This document shows, piece after piece, positions 22,701 to 32,243 of a stretch of DNA of 64,000 bases. Under the pieces are notes generated by a model that saw nothing but the letters and a program-made list of their open reading frames with translations, was not told where the DNA came from and made no database searches. The translations under genes were made by a program, and so were the position numbers. Each line of letters opens with the position of its first letter. Position 1 is the stretch's first letter. The stretch comes from Zygaena filipendulae (taxonomy: Eukaryota; Arthropoda; Insecta; Lepidoptera; Zygaenidae), in contig OU015653.1 of NCBI GenBank assembly GCA_907165275.2, positions 898,001 through 962,000 on the forward strand, written 5' to 3'.

Positions 22701-25700
22701 ACCAATACGGGTATCACCTACAAATATACCTACACGTACTCTTTCTTTCTTCTTTTTTATGGACTTTCGTATATAATGCATTTAGCTAGTTTCAAGTAAA
22801 ATTAATTAGATCAATATATTTTCTATAGAAATGCTTCGTTGTTCGATTTGAAATTGCAACTACAACAGTACTATAGCTTGCAAGAACATTCTCGGAGCTC
22901 TTGGAGGAAACCGAAGAAATCAGCTCGAAATGTCATATATCTTCTTGAGCACATAAAAAAAGGTTACTGTGAAAATTATTGTTCCATACAGCTACAGCAC
23001 CTTATTACACAACAAAATCCATTTTTAACCATTTTTTATCGACATAAAAATAAATGACCGAACCGCCATCTTTTATTCCCGCCAAAAAAAATATGTACAC
23101 GTACTCTGTAGTCTGTACAGTGTATTGGTTATCGCAAAACCAAACACAAACGAGTCTTATGTTGTCCCTATTAACTTGTGTCCGTGGATAGAGTATAATG
23201 TTTTTTCCCCGCATAACTAACCACAGTGATGTAATGACAGATCATGATTGTTTTTTTTTTGCTGAGGTCGGCAAAGGACATTGAGTATATTTTATCTTTT
23301 GATCCCCGGGAATTTCAAAATTAACGCGCGTAAAACCGCAAGAAACAGTTAGTTATACTAATATTATAAAGTTCGTAAGTTTGTGAGGCGGCAGGGGTTA
23401 CCCCCTCTCTCTGGATCTACTGAATCGATTTTGAAAATTCTTTCGCCAATAGAAAGCCACGTTATTTGTGAGTGTCATAGGCTATGTTGTAACCCGGAAT
23501 TCCCGATTGCCGCGGGTGAAACCGCAGGGAACAGCTAGTGTTGACGCGATGTTGGCATACGACAATGACCTTTATTCCGTACACGGTAAGGCCTCCAATT
23601 CTTCGTGCCGTCGACGGCGTGGTACTGCAAGCTGTGCGACCAGTTCATCGGCGACCTGCACTGCGCGTCGGCGCACCTCAAGTCCGTCGTACATTCCAAA
23701 AACTACACCGTGAGTACCGCATTAAGAAAGAAAGAAAGAAAGATTTGAAACAATTGAACAATGGAACATGAATCTTCTTCTTTCTTTCTTTTCACTATGG
23801 ACTTACGGATATACCGCCGCACTCAGTCAACTTTAATGTTTAAACAAAACTGCCGCAATCAGAGACGTTCAGTAAATTAATGTTAATTTAATAAGATGTA
23901 ACTTAATTAGTTGAATGCCAATAAATATTAATTTATTAAACTTGTCTGCTTGCGGCAGTTTTGTTTTAAAAATCTATACTTAACTAAGTAATCATTAAAG
24001 TCGACTCTGAGTGCGGCCGATAGTGCATTTGACAAGCGAGCGCCAAGTTAACAATAAATGTATATTCAACACACTTGTTTTGGCTCTTATAGCACTGAAC
24101 TTTTGGTAATGCAGCAATGTGTTTAACATTTCCGCACTAGTACGGTAATTTTATCGCACTAGTGCTTTTAATTTTTTTTGTTTATTTATTGCTGTTTTAT
24201 TTCAATAGTTCTTATATGCACTATACTGTACCCATAACTTAATCGTTAAATTAAATAAACTTATTATTATTATTAATTTCTTTCTTGCAAATGTGGTGTG
24301 AAACTATTGACAATTTATTAACCTTCGGCTTAGTTACTTACTGCTCGGGCCGCAAATGTTTTAGCTTAAACCTAATGTTTTAATAGCCAACTTAGCTCAC
24401 CGGTATCAGATCTGATACTGTATGATACAATGGGGATGTGGACTACTTTTTAAAATCAAAATTCTAATTAGTCCGTCAGTTAGAAAATAAAAAAAACAAT
24501 AGACACGTATTTTTTGTTTTTTTTAAATCAATTAAAATATACAGAGATAAAGCGCATTAAAGTTTAGGGTGAGGGGGTCGTGACGTCACTAACCGCTAAA
24601 ACCGCCATACAAACTGTCAGAATAGTGACGTCACGCGAAATTTCAACTCAATATATCGCCGTTATTTTTTGATTACGTAAAAGAAGAAAAAATACGTGTC
24701 CAATATTTTTTAATAATCTACAAGACGGGCTAAAAAATAAAAATTAGTCCACATGCCCGCCCATTGACCAATGACATTGACCGGCTTTGTTACTGCTCGG
24801 GCCGCAAATGTTTTAGGTTAAACCTAAGGTTTTAATAGCCAACTTAGCTCACCGGTATCAGAACTGATACTGTAATCATATATGATACAATCGCGTTACA
24901 CAATCGCGCATAGTGATGTGGCGACCGTTCCGCAGAACTTCGTCGAGCAGAACCCGCACTGGGAGACGGACTGGATGTCGGACCGGCAGAAGGCGTTCGA
25001 GAAGTGCCGCGGCTCCGGCGGCAAGGGCGGCAAGGGCGCGCCGCCCGCCCCCGGCGCCGCCCCCGCCGCCCCCGGCGCCCCCAAGCCGCAGTACCTGGCG
25101 CACACGATCACCTTCAGCAAGGACGGCATCAGCACGCGCAGCAAGGAGCCGCGCGCCGGCCCCGCCCCCGCGCCCGCCCCCGCGCCCGCGCCGCCGCCCG
25201 ACAGGAAGCGCAAGAAGGAGAAGAAGAAGAGGTCCAAGAAGAAGGAGAGCAGCAGCAGCTCGTCCAGCGACTCCAGCAGCGAGGACAGCGAGCCGCGCGC
25301 CAAGCGGAAGAAGGGTAAGCGCCCGCTCGCCCTCATCGGCTCGATTCCCGGTGGGGGTGGACTTTGTGTGATGAACACAGGGTTCCACTTTCCAGTCTGG
25401 GTGTGTTTATATATCTATAGTATAATATATTATAAGTAATTCTATGTAGTATATACCACGTTTGCTTGGCTTCCACGACACAAGCTTATAATAGCTTACT
25501 GTGGGATCAAGTAGATCCGTATGTTGGATGTGGATAATAGGCTAGTTTCCTGGGTAAAAAAATCAAAATTTTATTTAGTCCGTCAGTTAGATAATAAAAA
25601 AAATAAAAGACACGTATTTTTTGCTTTTTTAAAATAATGGAAATATGCATAGATAAAGCGCATTAAAGTTTAGGGTGGGGGACTCGTGACGCACAGCTCG

Positions 25701-28700
25701 CTATAACGTGCGAACAAACTGTCCGTTATTTTTTGGTTACATAAAAAATAAAAAAATACGTGTCCAATATTTTTTAATAATCTACAAAACGGACAAACGG
25801 ACTAAAAAGAAAAATTTAGGAAACTAGCCTATTATCATTATCCATGTACCTCTCGCTCTGGGATCTCTGGATCTACTGTACTGATTTTGAAAATTCTTTT
25901 ACCAATAGAAAGCTACGTTATTTGTGAGTGTCATAGGCTATATTGCGACCCGCAATTCCCGCGGGCACTTCTCACTAAGCGCGGGTTAAGCCGCGTTGGA
26001 TCGACTAGTCTATACTAATATTATAAAGCTGTAGAGTTTGTTTGTTTTTTTTGTTTGTTTTAACGCGCTAATCTCAGGATCTATTGGTCCGATTTGAAAA
26101 ATTATTTCAGTGTCAGATAACGCATTTATCGAGGAAGGCTATAAGGTTATAAATTATCATCACGCTACCACTAATAGGAGCGGAGCAGCAATGAAAAAAT
26201 GTTGCAAAAAATGGGAAAAAATATTCCTTTTGAGCGTTTCCATTGCGTACGCTACGTAAACGATTAAGGTTTCGCAAAAATAATGAATGACAGAATTATT
26301 CCCCTTAAAAGTTCTAAAAAAAAGTCCGCGACAGCATTATATCTACCTTTTAATGTTGGCTCACTGTAACCTTTTTTATACTAACCAAATTTGTTCTAAA
26401 ATAATGCATTATTTGCGAAGGTGTTTTTATGAACATGATATTAATCCTTATCCAAATAATTATTCAAACAGTTATTCATCGCAAGTATTTAATTTAAAAC
26501 AAAATTGCCCTTTACATCATTCGATTTTAATAAACATCTTGGGAGATATCGCAGTTTAAAAAAAACATCGCAGCAAAATAATGATCAAGTACTTGATACT
26601 GCGCGCGCGCATTTATGATGTGGGGGGGAGGGCGGTGGCCCCAGTTAGCTCTGCGAGATACCAGGCGATGTTATATGGAGTAAATTAGGCTACTTTGGAG
26701 TTCCTGCGGGTATTCCGAAACTCACGTGGGTGGAACCGCGGGGCACAGCTAGTTGTTTTGATAAATTTAATATTTTTTTTCATTAACGTTCATCCGCCAG
26801 CCAAGAAGGAGAGGAGGGTCGCGCCCGACGACAAGACCCTGACGGAGTGGATGTCCTCCATACAGATGGAGAAGCTCAACGACAGCGACCGGAAGCTGCT
26901 CGACACGCTCAAGAGCAGGTCGGTGGCTCTCTGACTAGTGGCACTATTGTCTATTGTTGTTATAACCTTTCATCGAAATTTTATCATAGGGAATATACAA
27001 ACTGTTTAATTTTTATTCACTTGTTACATCATTCTAACATAATAATAAAAATAAATGTACGCTTGGAAATGTTCAAATTAAATTGACGTCACGTGATTGC
27101 CTTTTGTTTAGGCATAGGTAATGTCTGGATAATAAAGATTCAAGGGAAACAATATCAAGTAAAAAACGACATGCGTATTCCCCGTTCGTATTGTAATTTC
27201 GACTTTAAATTGTATAGTGTTACAATTTGTTACATTGTTTGAATTTAGGATGAAGCCTGACAAGCGCGCGGAGGAGAAGCGCCGCTCGACGGATGCGGAG
27301 CGCTCCCCGTACGAGCGGGGCCGCGCCGCCGCGCCGCGCGCCCTGCGGTGAGTGCTGTCCCCACCATAGATATATTTTGTTTGTTAAATTTACTACTTTT
27401 GAAGAAGACGAAGGAGTATAAGTCCATACAGCCGGTTCATATGTCTTTCTTTTCTGAAGTTATTTACATCGAAAATTCTAAATGCATTGGTGCTGTGGCT
27501 TTAAAGGAACTTTCGGCAGCAACTCTTCACAATTGAACTTTAATGGAATGCTCTGTAGGATGTTATATAGTAAAACGATAACCTCCCAGCGAACACAATA
27601 CACATTCATCTTATTTTCCTGTTTCCACACACTGTTCATCACTAATGGAACACTATTATGCAAATTTCATCGCGTTTACAAAATAAACTATTTTGTAAAA
27701 AAAAGAAGAAGATTTGTAAAACTGAAGTCCATTTTGCTCAAATGCCGCCAAAAGACCTTTACCATAGACAATATCGCCAAGCGCCACAGAGTAAACAACG
27801 GACATCGGCGAAAATTTTGTGGTACGGAACCTTAAAAAAAGGAGAAAAAAGAATGTTATCGATTATTTGCAAAATTCCAAGTGATTGTAACTTTGTTTAG
27901 TGAGAGCGAGCGGCGCGAGGCGGCGTCGCGCGACGAGCGCGAGCGCGAGCGAGACAGGGAGGCGTCGCGGCGCGAGGGGCGTGAGGGGCGCGAGGGGGCG
28001 CGGCGCGAGGGGCGGGAGGCGCGCGAGGGGGGCCCCGCGCGCGGCGAGCCCAAGAAGCCGGAGATCAAGAAGATGCCCTTCATCGGTGCGTGGCGCGTTG
28101 TTTGTTTGACTCCGAAACTACTGAATGAATTTTGATAAAATTTTGTAACCATTTATAATATGGTCCAACTTAAAAGATAGGATAGTTTTTATCCCGGAAT
28201 TCCTGCGGTAACTCCGGAATTAATGCGGGGAACTGCTTATCACCGTAAACTACAGCACTTTTTTCCCGGAATTACCGCGGGAACTCCGAAATTACCGCGG
28301 ATGAAATCGCGGGGTACAACTAGTACTCTTATATGAATTGCCGGTGTTTTTATTTACTGACCTATTTCGTCCCCATACAAATGGTTGCATTTCTATAACA
28401 AGGTCACTGTATCTAGTGGGTTGCGATAAATTTATATGAATAAATAGTGGTAAAGTTTTTTATCTGTATGCTGCGGTTACAAGCGTGATACTTATAAAAA
28501 AATAAAATTACGAAAATTTCCAACAGTTAGTCCTATTCCAATTACTTTAATAATTTCAGTTGAAATTTTACCTATGAAAATCCTTTCTGTATGATTGTAT
28601 GTATGTTGATATGTCGAAACTAAGGGCGTTGCTATATTTTGTTAAGATTTCAGAGCACGATTGTTTGGTTCTTTATTGCAATAATGATCTCTTAACACTA

Positions 28701-31686
28701 ATCTCTTGGATATTAAGATGGGTTTACTGTGTAAATATATACAAATGAAAAAATAAAGGATGGTAAGCGAAGTTGATGGTTGTTTCAGGAAAAATGCCCG
28801 TGTACAAGAATCTAAGCAAGGCCGCAAAGACAGAGGAGCAGAAGAAAGAGGAGAGCAAGAAGAAGGAGGACGAGGAGGCGACCAAGAAGAGACGAGAGGA
28901 GATGGATGCTGAGATACAAAAGAAGGTACTTAGCACCCATCCCTAAACCCTTCTTCAGCTAACTTCACGTACCTTTTAAGGTCCAATGACTCCAATGTGC
29001 TATTAACCGGATTCCCCTTTGACTAATGATTTAGTTATAGTGCGATATCGAGCCAGCCCCCTTAGCCAAGTTTACAATCTATAAAAATCACTATTGCTGT
29101 ATAAGATTTGGTAAAATTAGCTGCAAACATTTACAGGGTTGAAAGTATACACCGTTATAAACATGTTCATAAAATATAGTTTGGTGCATTTGAATACACT
29201 TTTTGTAGACAATCTGCGAGTGCGTATGCTTTTACGCGAGTGTGTGCTCGTGTCGCAGGTGGCGGAGTTCAAAGAGAAGATAGCCAAGGCGCAGGTGGAG
29301 CGCGAGCAGGGCGGCCTGGCGCTGGCGCCGCCGCCCCTAGCGCTGCCCACGCGCCTGGGGGCCGGCGCGCCGCCGCCGCTGGTGCCGCACGTGCCCCTCG
29401 CGCCGCACGCGCCCCACGTGCCCCACGCGCCCCACGCGCCCCACGCACCCCCGCAGCCGCAGTAAGTTCATCATAATCATCATCATCATGTCAGCCGAAA
29501 GACGTCCACTACTGAATATAGATAAGCCTCCTCCAAAGGATCGCCACGGCAACTAGTTCTGCGTTTCCCGCATCCAATATTATGTATAAGGTCTGGAAAA
29601 AATTGCTGCAAATATTTACAGGGCTGAAAGTATACGTTATAACAAACAGGATAAGCGAAAAACTAATATTAAAGGGTTCGTTAGTTTTTCAGAATATGAG
29701 GAAAGTAAATTCATTGAAATAGTATATTTCATTATAAGTGCGGAAAGCCTGTCATTGCAAAGAGTTCCGACAAATGTCTACCCGAGCTGAGGCGCAGCCG
29801 AAGGTGAGGGTTGACAGTCGGAACTAGTTGCAATGACGGTTCCGCACGTGTACTGAACAACTATTTTTAATACAGTTGCGAAAAAAATGAAGAAATTTAA
29901 TAAAATATCAAAAACACAACAAACTCAACTAAGTTCCAACTGTGATCAAGAGATGGCGCTAGTCGTATTAGTAATGCGAAACCTACGTTTCGCAATGCAA
30001 AAAAGTGTGTCAAAGTCGTGTCGCCATTTGACAGTTGGCAAAGAGAACGCACTAGTTCGGGAAAGGTAAACAAAAAGCTCGAGTATGTAATAGCCCACAT
30101 CCCGAACGCTAAACGTCCCTGCAATACGCCACTTTTTGAGCAACTGTATTAAAAAAATATTACACTAAATTTAGAAGGTATACTATTCACGCAAATTATA
30201 CATATACAAGGCACGCGCCGCGCACACAGCGAGCGATGCATCAGCTGTTCAGCTGCAGTTCGATCGAGGTCATTAACCTTAAGATACCGGCGCGCGGCGA
30301 TGTGTGTGGCGAGCGCCTTCACAGGTTGTTTTCTTTTTGATTGATGTTCGAGTTTCTTATTTACCAAAATGTTAATAACGGTGTATACTTTCAACACTGT
30401 AAATATTTGCAGCTAATTTTGCCAAACCTTATAATATGTATGATATTTAAAAATAAATTATTATTACAGCTATTATCACAACCTATCTCACAAAATAAAA
30501 AGTCAGATGCGACACCAATAAGCCCTTTCGGGCTTAAGAGCTTGTCCAGATGATGCGTTTTACGCGCGAGTCCAGAACGCGCGTGTCCCCGAGATACTAG
30601 AGCCACATGGATCCCGCCGAGATGCTCTCGCGCGTAAAACGCTTGCAACGCGTCGGACTCTCGACTCGCGCGCAAAACGCCTCATCTGGACAGGCTCTTA
30701 CCGCCGCACTCAGAGTTGATTTTAATGATTACTTAGTTAAGTATGGATTTAAAAAAAAAACTGCCGCAATCAGACAATGTTAATTGGCATTTAACTAATT
30801 AAGTTACATCTCATTAGATGCCAATTAACATTAATTTACTGAACGTCTCTGATTGCGGCAGTTTTGTTACAAAAATCTATACTTAACTAAGTAATCATTA
30901 AAGTCGACTGTGAGTGCGGCCGTTAGTGTCTTATGTATGTTTTTGTTAATGTATTTGATTTTTTGGAGCTCATCGATTCTTCGAGCGATGTGCCGCGTGC
31001 TGTTTGTATTTTATCATTTGGTATACTGGAGGTTGAACTAAGCGAAGCCTGTATTTCTTTCAATATAGTAAGTTGTTCATACATTATTATCCAGCATTGG
31101 TCCGTAACTCCTCAGGGCGCTGAGCGCGCAGCCGCCGCCGCCGCAGCCGCAGCCGCCGCCGCCGGCGAACCTCTCCAAGGACTTCCAGGACGCGCTCGAC
31201 ATCATCTTCCCGTCGGAGGTGAAGAAGGCGGAGATGGCGCAGCAGGAGCTGTTCGCGAACCTCGCGTCTGGCCTGAACCCCGGCTTCCCGATGCCGGGCG
31301 TGATGCCGCCCTTCCCGCCGCTGGGCCTGATGCAGCCCCAGATGTCCCAGATGTCCCAGATGCCCCAGATGCCGCAGATGCCCCAGATGATGATGGGCTT
31401 CGACATGAACACGCCGCTGTTCCCGCCGCGGCCGCAGCTCTACGACACGCACGTGCCCCTCGTGCCGAGCCCGAAGCCCCGCCAGAACAAAAACAACCAC
31501 AACCACAACACCAACAACAACAACAAAAAGCAGCCGAAACCGAAACAGGAACAGAAGCCGACCACTAGTGAGCAGATACAGAAACAGGTGGACAAAGAGA
31601 ACGGCTCCGTGGTGAGGAAAAAAGAGGAGTTGGACGATCTGGCCATGCTGGGAATAGACGCGTCCGATGTCGGGGCTAACATATAG
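16775..31686 (+). CDS. CG9776-like: Matrin-type zinc-finger protein (CG9776/ZNF318-like), 14 exons
   Basis: Probably a nuclear RNA- or chromatin-associated factor related to ZNF318; matrin-type C2H2 fingers often bind RNA or protein. Exons: 16775-17077, 17603-17810, 19182-19375, 19604-19740, 21081-21203, 21919-22022, 23591-23709, 24936-25314, 26801-26918, 27249-27347, 27901-28085, 28789-28925, 29259-29461, 31116-31686. All junctions are GT-AG and in phase, giving 959 residues. ATG 16775 is used because the preceding codons in frame begin with GTG. Residues 1-60 are Arg/Ser-rich, and about 171-235 form a Lys/Glu-rich coiled coil. Finger 1 is C298, C301, H314, H320 and finger 2 is C369, C372, H385, H391, with identical spacing. 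[18 protein letters not shown] follows finger 2. Then come Ala/Pro, Lys/Arg/Ser and Arg/Glu repeats, a His/Pro stretch (exon 13), and a Met/Gln/Pro-rich tail with an Asn/His/Lys run (exon 14). Later exons are far more GC-rich than early ones. Homology is from memory of the family, and the exon 7 and 8 acceptors are weak. Confidence 0.85.
17168..17230. mobile_element. Possible hAT-terminus relic in intron 1
   Basis: 'GCAGGCGCGGATCCAGCCTT' resembles the CAGGGGCGGATCCAGG terminus of the hAT element at 51364. No partner end is visible. Confidence 0.3.
18290..18690. repeat. Inverted-repeat region in intron 2
   Basis: 'ACCAGACTGTTGTAAACAAA' near 18451 is complementary, with mismatches, to the region near 18597-18620. 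The GC-richer block between looks like an inserted element. Ends were not defined. Confidence 0.35.
21298..21560. mobile_element. Helitron-like fragments in intron 5
   Basis: A reverse 3' end (GCGGTTTCACCCGCGGTAATTTC) runs into a decayed body. From about 21445 a second, forward fragment carries 'CAACCGATAATAATGAAATT' and 'GGGGTACAGATAAGGGCATA'. Confidence 0.5.
21583..21898. mobile_element. CRE-MITE copy 2, ending 20 bases before exon 6
   Basis: The ends GGGATGTTGACGACTTTT and the complement of GTGGACGTGTTGACTAATTT form terminal inverted repeats. The core has TGACGTCA at 21729-21736 and a mutated partner (TGACTTCA) near 21775. The zinc-finger exon 6 acceptor is at 21918, so the branch point probably lies inside or next to the element. 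Confidence 0.7.
22064..22372 (-). mobile_element. Helitron-like element with a perfect 96-bp internal duplication
   Basis: The reverse copy has a clear CTAG-plus-hairpin 3' end (CCGCGGTTTCGCCCGCG on the plus strand) and a clear 5' terminus (complement of TCCTACTAATATTATAAACG). Positions 22151-22246 are repeated at 22247-22342, identical apart from the last base. The unit includes a (CATC)n run. It lies in intron 6, 41 bases after the exon 6 donor. Confidence 0.75.
22373..22566 (+). mobile_element. Helitron-like element, forward
   Basis: It starts ATTATAAAGCGGAAAG directly at the 5' end of the previous, opposite copy. It ends with hairpin CGCGGGTGAAGCCGCG then CGGGACAG and CTAG at about 22565. 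The two copies are thus 5'-to-5'. Confidence 0.65.
23280..23356 (+). mobile_element. Helitron-like 3' fragment
   Basis: A degenerate 3' end (ACGCGCGTAAAACCGCAAG then TTAG) immediately upstream of the next copy in intron 6. Confidence 0.45.
23357..23540 (+). mobile_element. Helitron-like element ending 51 bases before exon 7
   Basis: It starts ACTAATATTATAAAGTTCG and ends with hairpin GCCGCGGGTGAAACCGCAGGG then AACAG and CTAG. The exon 7 acceptor (AAG at 23590) lies just downstream, with only a weak pyrimidine stretch between. Confidence 0.65.
23808..24024. mobile_element. Family-Y MITE, copy 1 (intron 7)
   Basis: Ends read CCGCCGCACTCAG...GAC and ...GACTCTGAGTGCGGCCG, which are inverted repeats. 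Internal words 'ACTGCCGCAATCAGAGACG' and 'AATCTATACTTAACTAAGT' recur in copies at 30703-30928 and 60946-61312. Confidence 0.65.
24322..24431. repeat. About 105-bp direct repeat, left copy
   Basis: The segment from 'TTACTGCTCGGGCCGCAAAT' to 'GATACTG..TATGATACAAT' is repeated at about 24788-24892 with few differences. Together the two copies bracket CRE-MITE copy 3. Confidence 0.75.
24432..24760. mobile_element. CRE-MITE copy 3
   Basis: The ends GGGGATGTGGACTA and (reverse) GCGGGCATGTGGACTAAT form terminal inverted repeats. Two intact TGACGTCA octamers sit at 24581-24588 and 24626-24633. This is one of the best-preserved copies. Confidence 0.75.
24788..24892. repeat. About 105-bp direct repeat, right copy, abutting exon 8
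   Basis: Second copy of the 24322-24431 segment. It ends about 43 bases before the exon 8 start (24936), so the acceptor context of exon 8 comes from this repeated unit. It contains TATCAGAACTGATA; the left copy has the perfect palindrome TATCAGATCTGATA. Confidence 0.75.
25320..25525 (+). mobile_element. tRNA-derived SINE, 5'-truncated copy at the exon 8 donor
   Basis: It shares 'CTCGATTCCCGGTGGGGGTG', 'GTGTGATGAACACAGGGTTC', 'GTATATACCACGTTTGCTTG' and 'GTGGGATCAAGTAGATC' with the full SINE at 32733. The RNA polymerase III box B is degenerate and box A is lost. Similarity starts within about 5 bases of the exon 8 splice donor (25315). Confidence 0.7.
25533..25836. mobile_element. CRE-MITE copy 4 with different end sequence
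   Basis: Terminal inverted repeats are GATAATAGGCTAGTTTCC (25533-25550 and complement 25819-25836), unlike the GGGCATGTTGAC ends of other copies, although the internal body is the same. The central octamers are mutated (TGACGCAC). Confidence 0.65.
25850..26010 (+). mobile_element. Helitron-like element, 3' half
   Basis: The body 'GGATCTACTGTACTGATTTT' ends in GCGCGGGTTAAGCCGCG and CTAG at about 26008. The next copy starts directly behind. Confidence 0.55.
26012..26310 (+). mobile_element. Helitron-like element, 5' part of a longer subfamily
   Basis: It starts TCTATACTAATATTATAAAG, a classic 5' end. The body has 'GGTCCGATTTGAAAAATTAT' and 'ATAGGAGCGGAGCAGCAATG'. The 3' hairpin is not found, so it is truncated. 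Confidence 0.55.
26685..26754 (+). mobile_element. Helitron-like 3' end, 47 bases before exon 9
   Basis: It carries 'GGAGTTCCTGCGGGTATTCC' and ends GTGGGTGGAACCGCGGGGCACAGCTAG. The zinc-finger exon 9 starts at 26801. Confidence 0.6.
27395..27760 (+). repeat. Family-X dispersed repeat (intron 10)
   Basis: Ordered phrases 'AGTCCATACAGCC', 'GGCAGCAACTCTTCACAATT', 'GTAAAACGATAACCTCCCAG', 'CCACACACTGTTCATCACTA', 'CTATTATGCAAA' and 'GCCGCCAAAAG' are shared with copies at 45372-45706 (opposite strand) and 55012-55345. It looks like a non-autonomous DNA element of about 330 bp. Confidence 0.65.
28110..28323 (+). mobile_element. Helitron-like element, 24 bases after exon 11
   Basis: The body has 'ATCCCGGAATTCCTGCGGTA', with an internal second 'CCCGGAATTACCGCGGGAAC', and ends CCGCGGATGAAATCGCGGGGTACAACTAG. 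It begins shortly after the exon 11 donor. Confidence 0.6.
29105..29165 (+). repeat. Solo terminal repeat of the 29576 element
   Basis: 'TTAGCTGCAAACATTTACAG' followed by 'GGTTGAAAGTATACACCGTT' matches the termini at 29576-29648 and 30371-30440. No partner is seen at this site. Confidence 0.6.
29576..30440. mobile_element. About 865-bp element with long terminal inverted repeats (intron 13)
   Basis: The left end (29576-29648, 'TATAAGGTCTGG..GCTGCAAATATTTACAGGG') is the imperfect reverse complement of 30371-30440. The core has no long ORF. A CpG-rich block around 29780-29870 and 30200-30310 differs from the surroundings. It is a non-autonomous DNA transposon of unassigned family. Confidence 0.6.
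30534..30702. mobile_element. Short MITE with about 37-bp terminal inverted repeats
   Basis: TAAGAGCTTGTCCAGATGAT near 30534 pairs with the complement of 30665-30702 (TAAGAGCCTGTCCAGATGAG). The core is rich in CGCG. It directly abuts the family-Y MITE that begins at about 30703. Confidence 0.65.
30703..30928. mobile_element. Family-Y MITE, copy 2
   Basis: Inverted ends CCGCCGCACTCAGAGTTGAT and GTCGACTGTGAGTGCGGCCG. The internal sub-palindrome has 'ACTGCCGCAATCAGACAATG' and 'CTGATTGCGGCAGTTTTG'. Confidence 0.7.
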
Positions 31687-31803
31687 AATTTGATTCGACA
31701 TCGTTTTATTTAGCGTCCGCATTGATAGACGTTACTTAGACGCCGTCTCAGCTAAGTTGATCGGCGTGACGTGAGGGTATCTGCTCTCGTTACAGTACAG
31801 ATG

Positions 31804-32243
31804 TTTTATTTCACGAAGTCCACTTAGCCTTGATTGTAGTAGTGACGTGTCCTGTGCATAAACGTAGGGAGCGTTAGCAAAAACACCTAAACCGTGTTTC
31901 TGTTTTTTTTATTTATGACAAAATAAATATAAGTACGTAAGTAGCGAAACCTGGCGTAAAACTTGCAATCACGTTGAAAAACTTGAAAAAGAATATTTAA
32001 GATACGTCGACCTTGATTTTGAGTTCATAATTGATTTACAAGAAGATTCCGTCTTCGACGACAACTAATTGGAATTTGAACATTCATCTGATACCGATTA
32101 AAATGTATAAAGTCATAAAAAATAAGCAGAAACACGGTTTAGGTGTTTTTTGCTAACGCTCTCTACGTTTACACATACAAATGCGCTCATCGGTACACGT
32201 CACTACTACAACCAAGGCAAACTAGACTTCGTGAAATAGAAAT
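31804..32243. mobile_element. Long inverted-repeat element in the zinc-finger gene's 3' flank
   Basis: Arms at 31804-31919 and 32112-32243 are complementary over more than 100 bases (for example CACCTAAACCGTGTTTCTG and its complement). The core (about 31920-32110) contains the relic frame LEKEYLRYVDLDFEFIIDL before stops, rich in Asp/Glu, perhaps a transposase N-terminus. It lies 118 bases after the stop codon, so it may be part of the 3' UTR. Confidence 0.7.

Noticed and set aside
24876..25388. Long minus-strand and alternative plus-strand frames over the GC-rich exon 8 (up to 170 codons)
   Set aside because: These are shadows of the real +1 frame in GC-rich coding DNA. Only one frame joins the neighbouring exons in phase and continues the zinc-finger family sequence.
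31087..31722. 211-codon minus-strand frame over exon 14
   Set aside because: Antisense shadow of a low-complexity GC-rich exon. The plus frame is linked in phase to exon 13.
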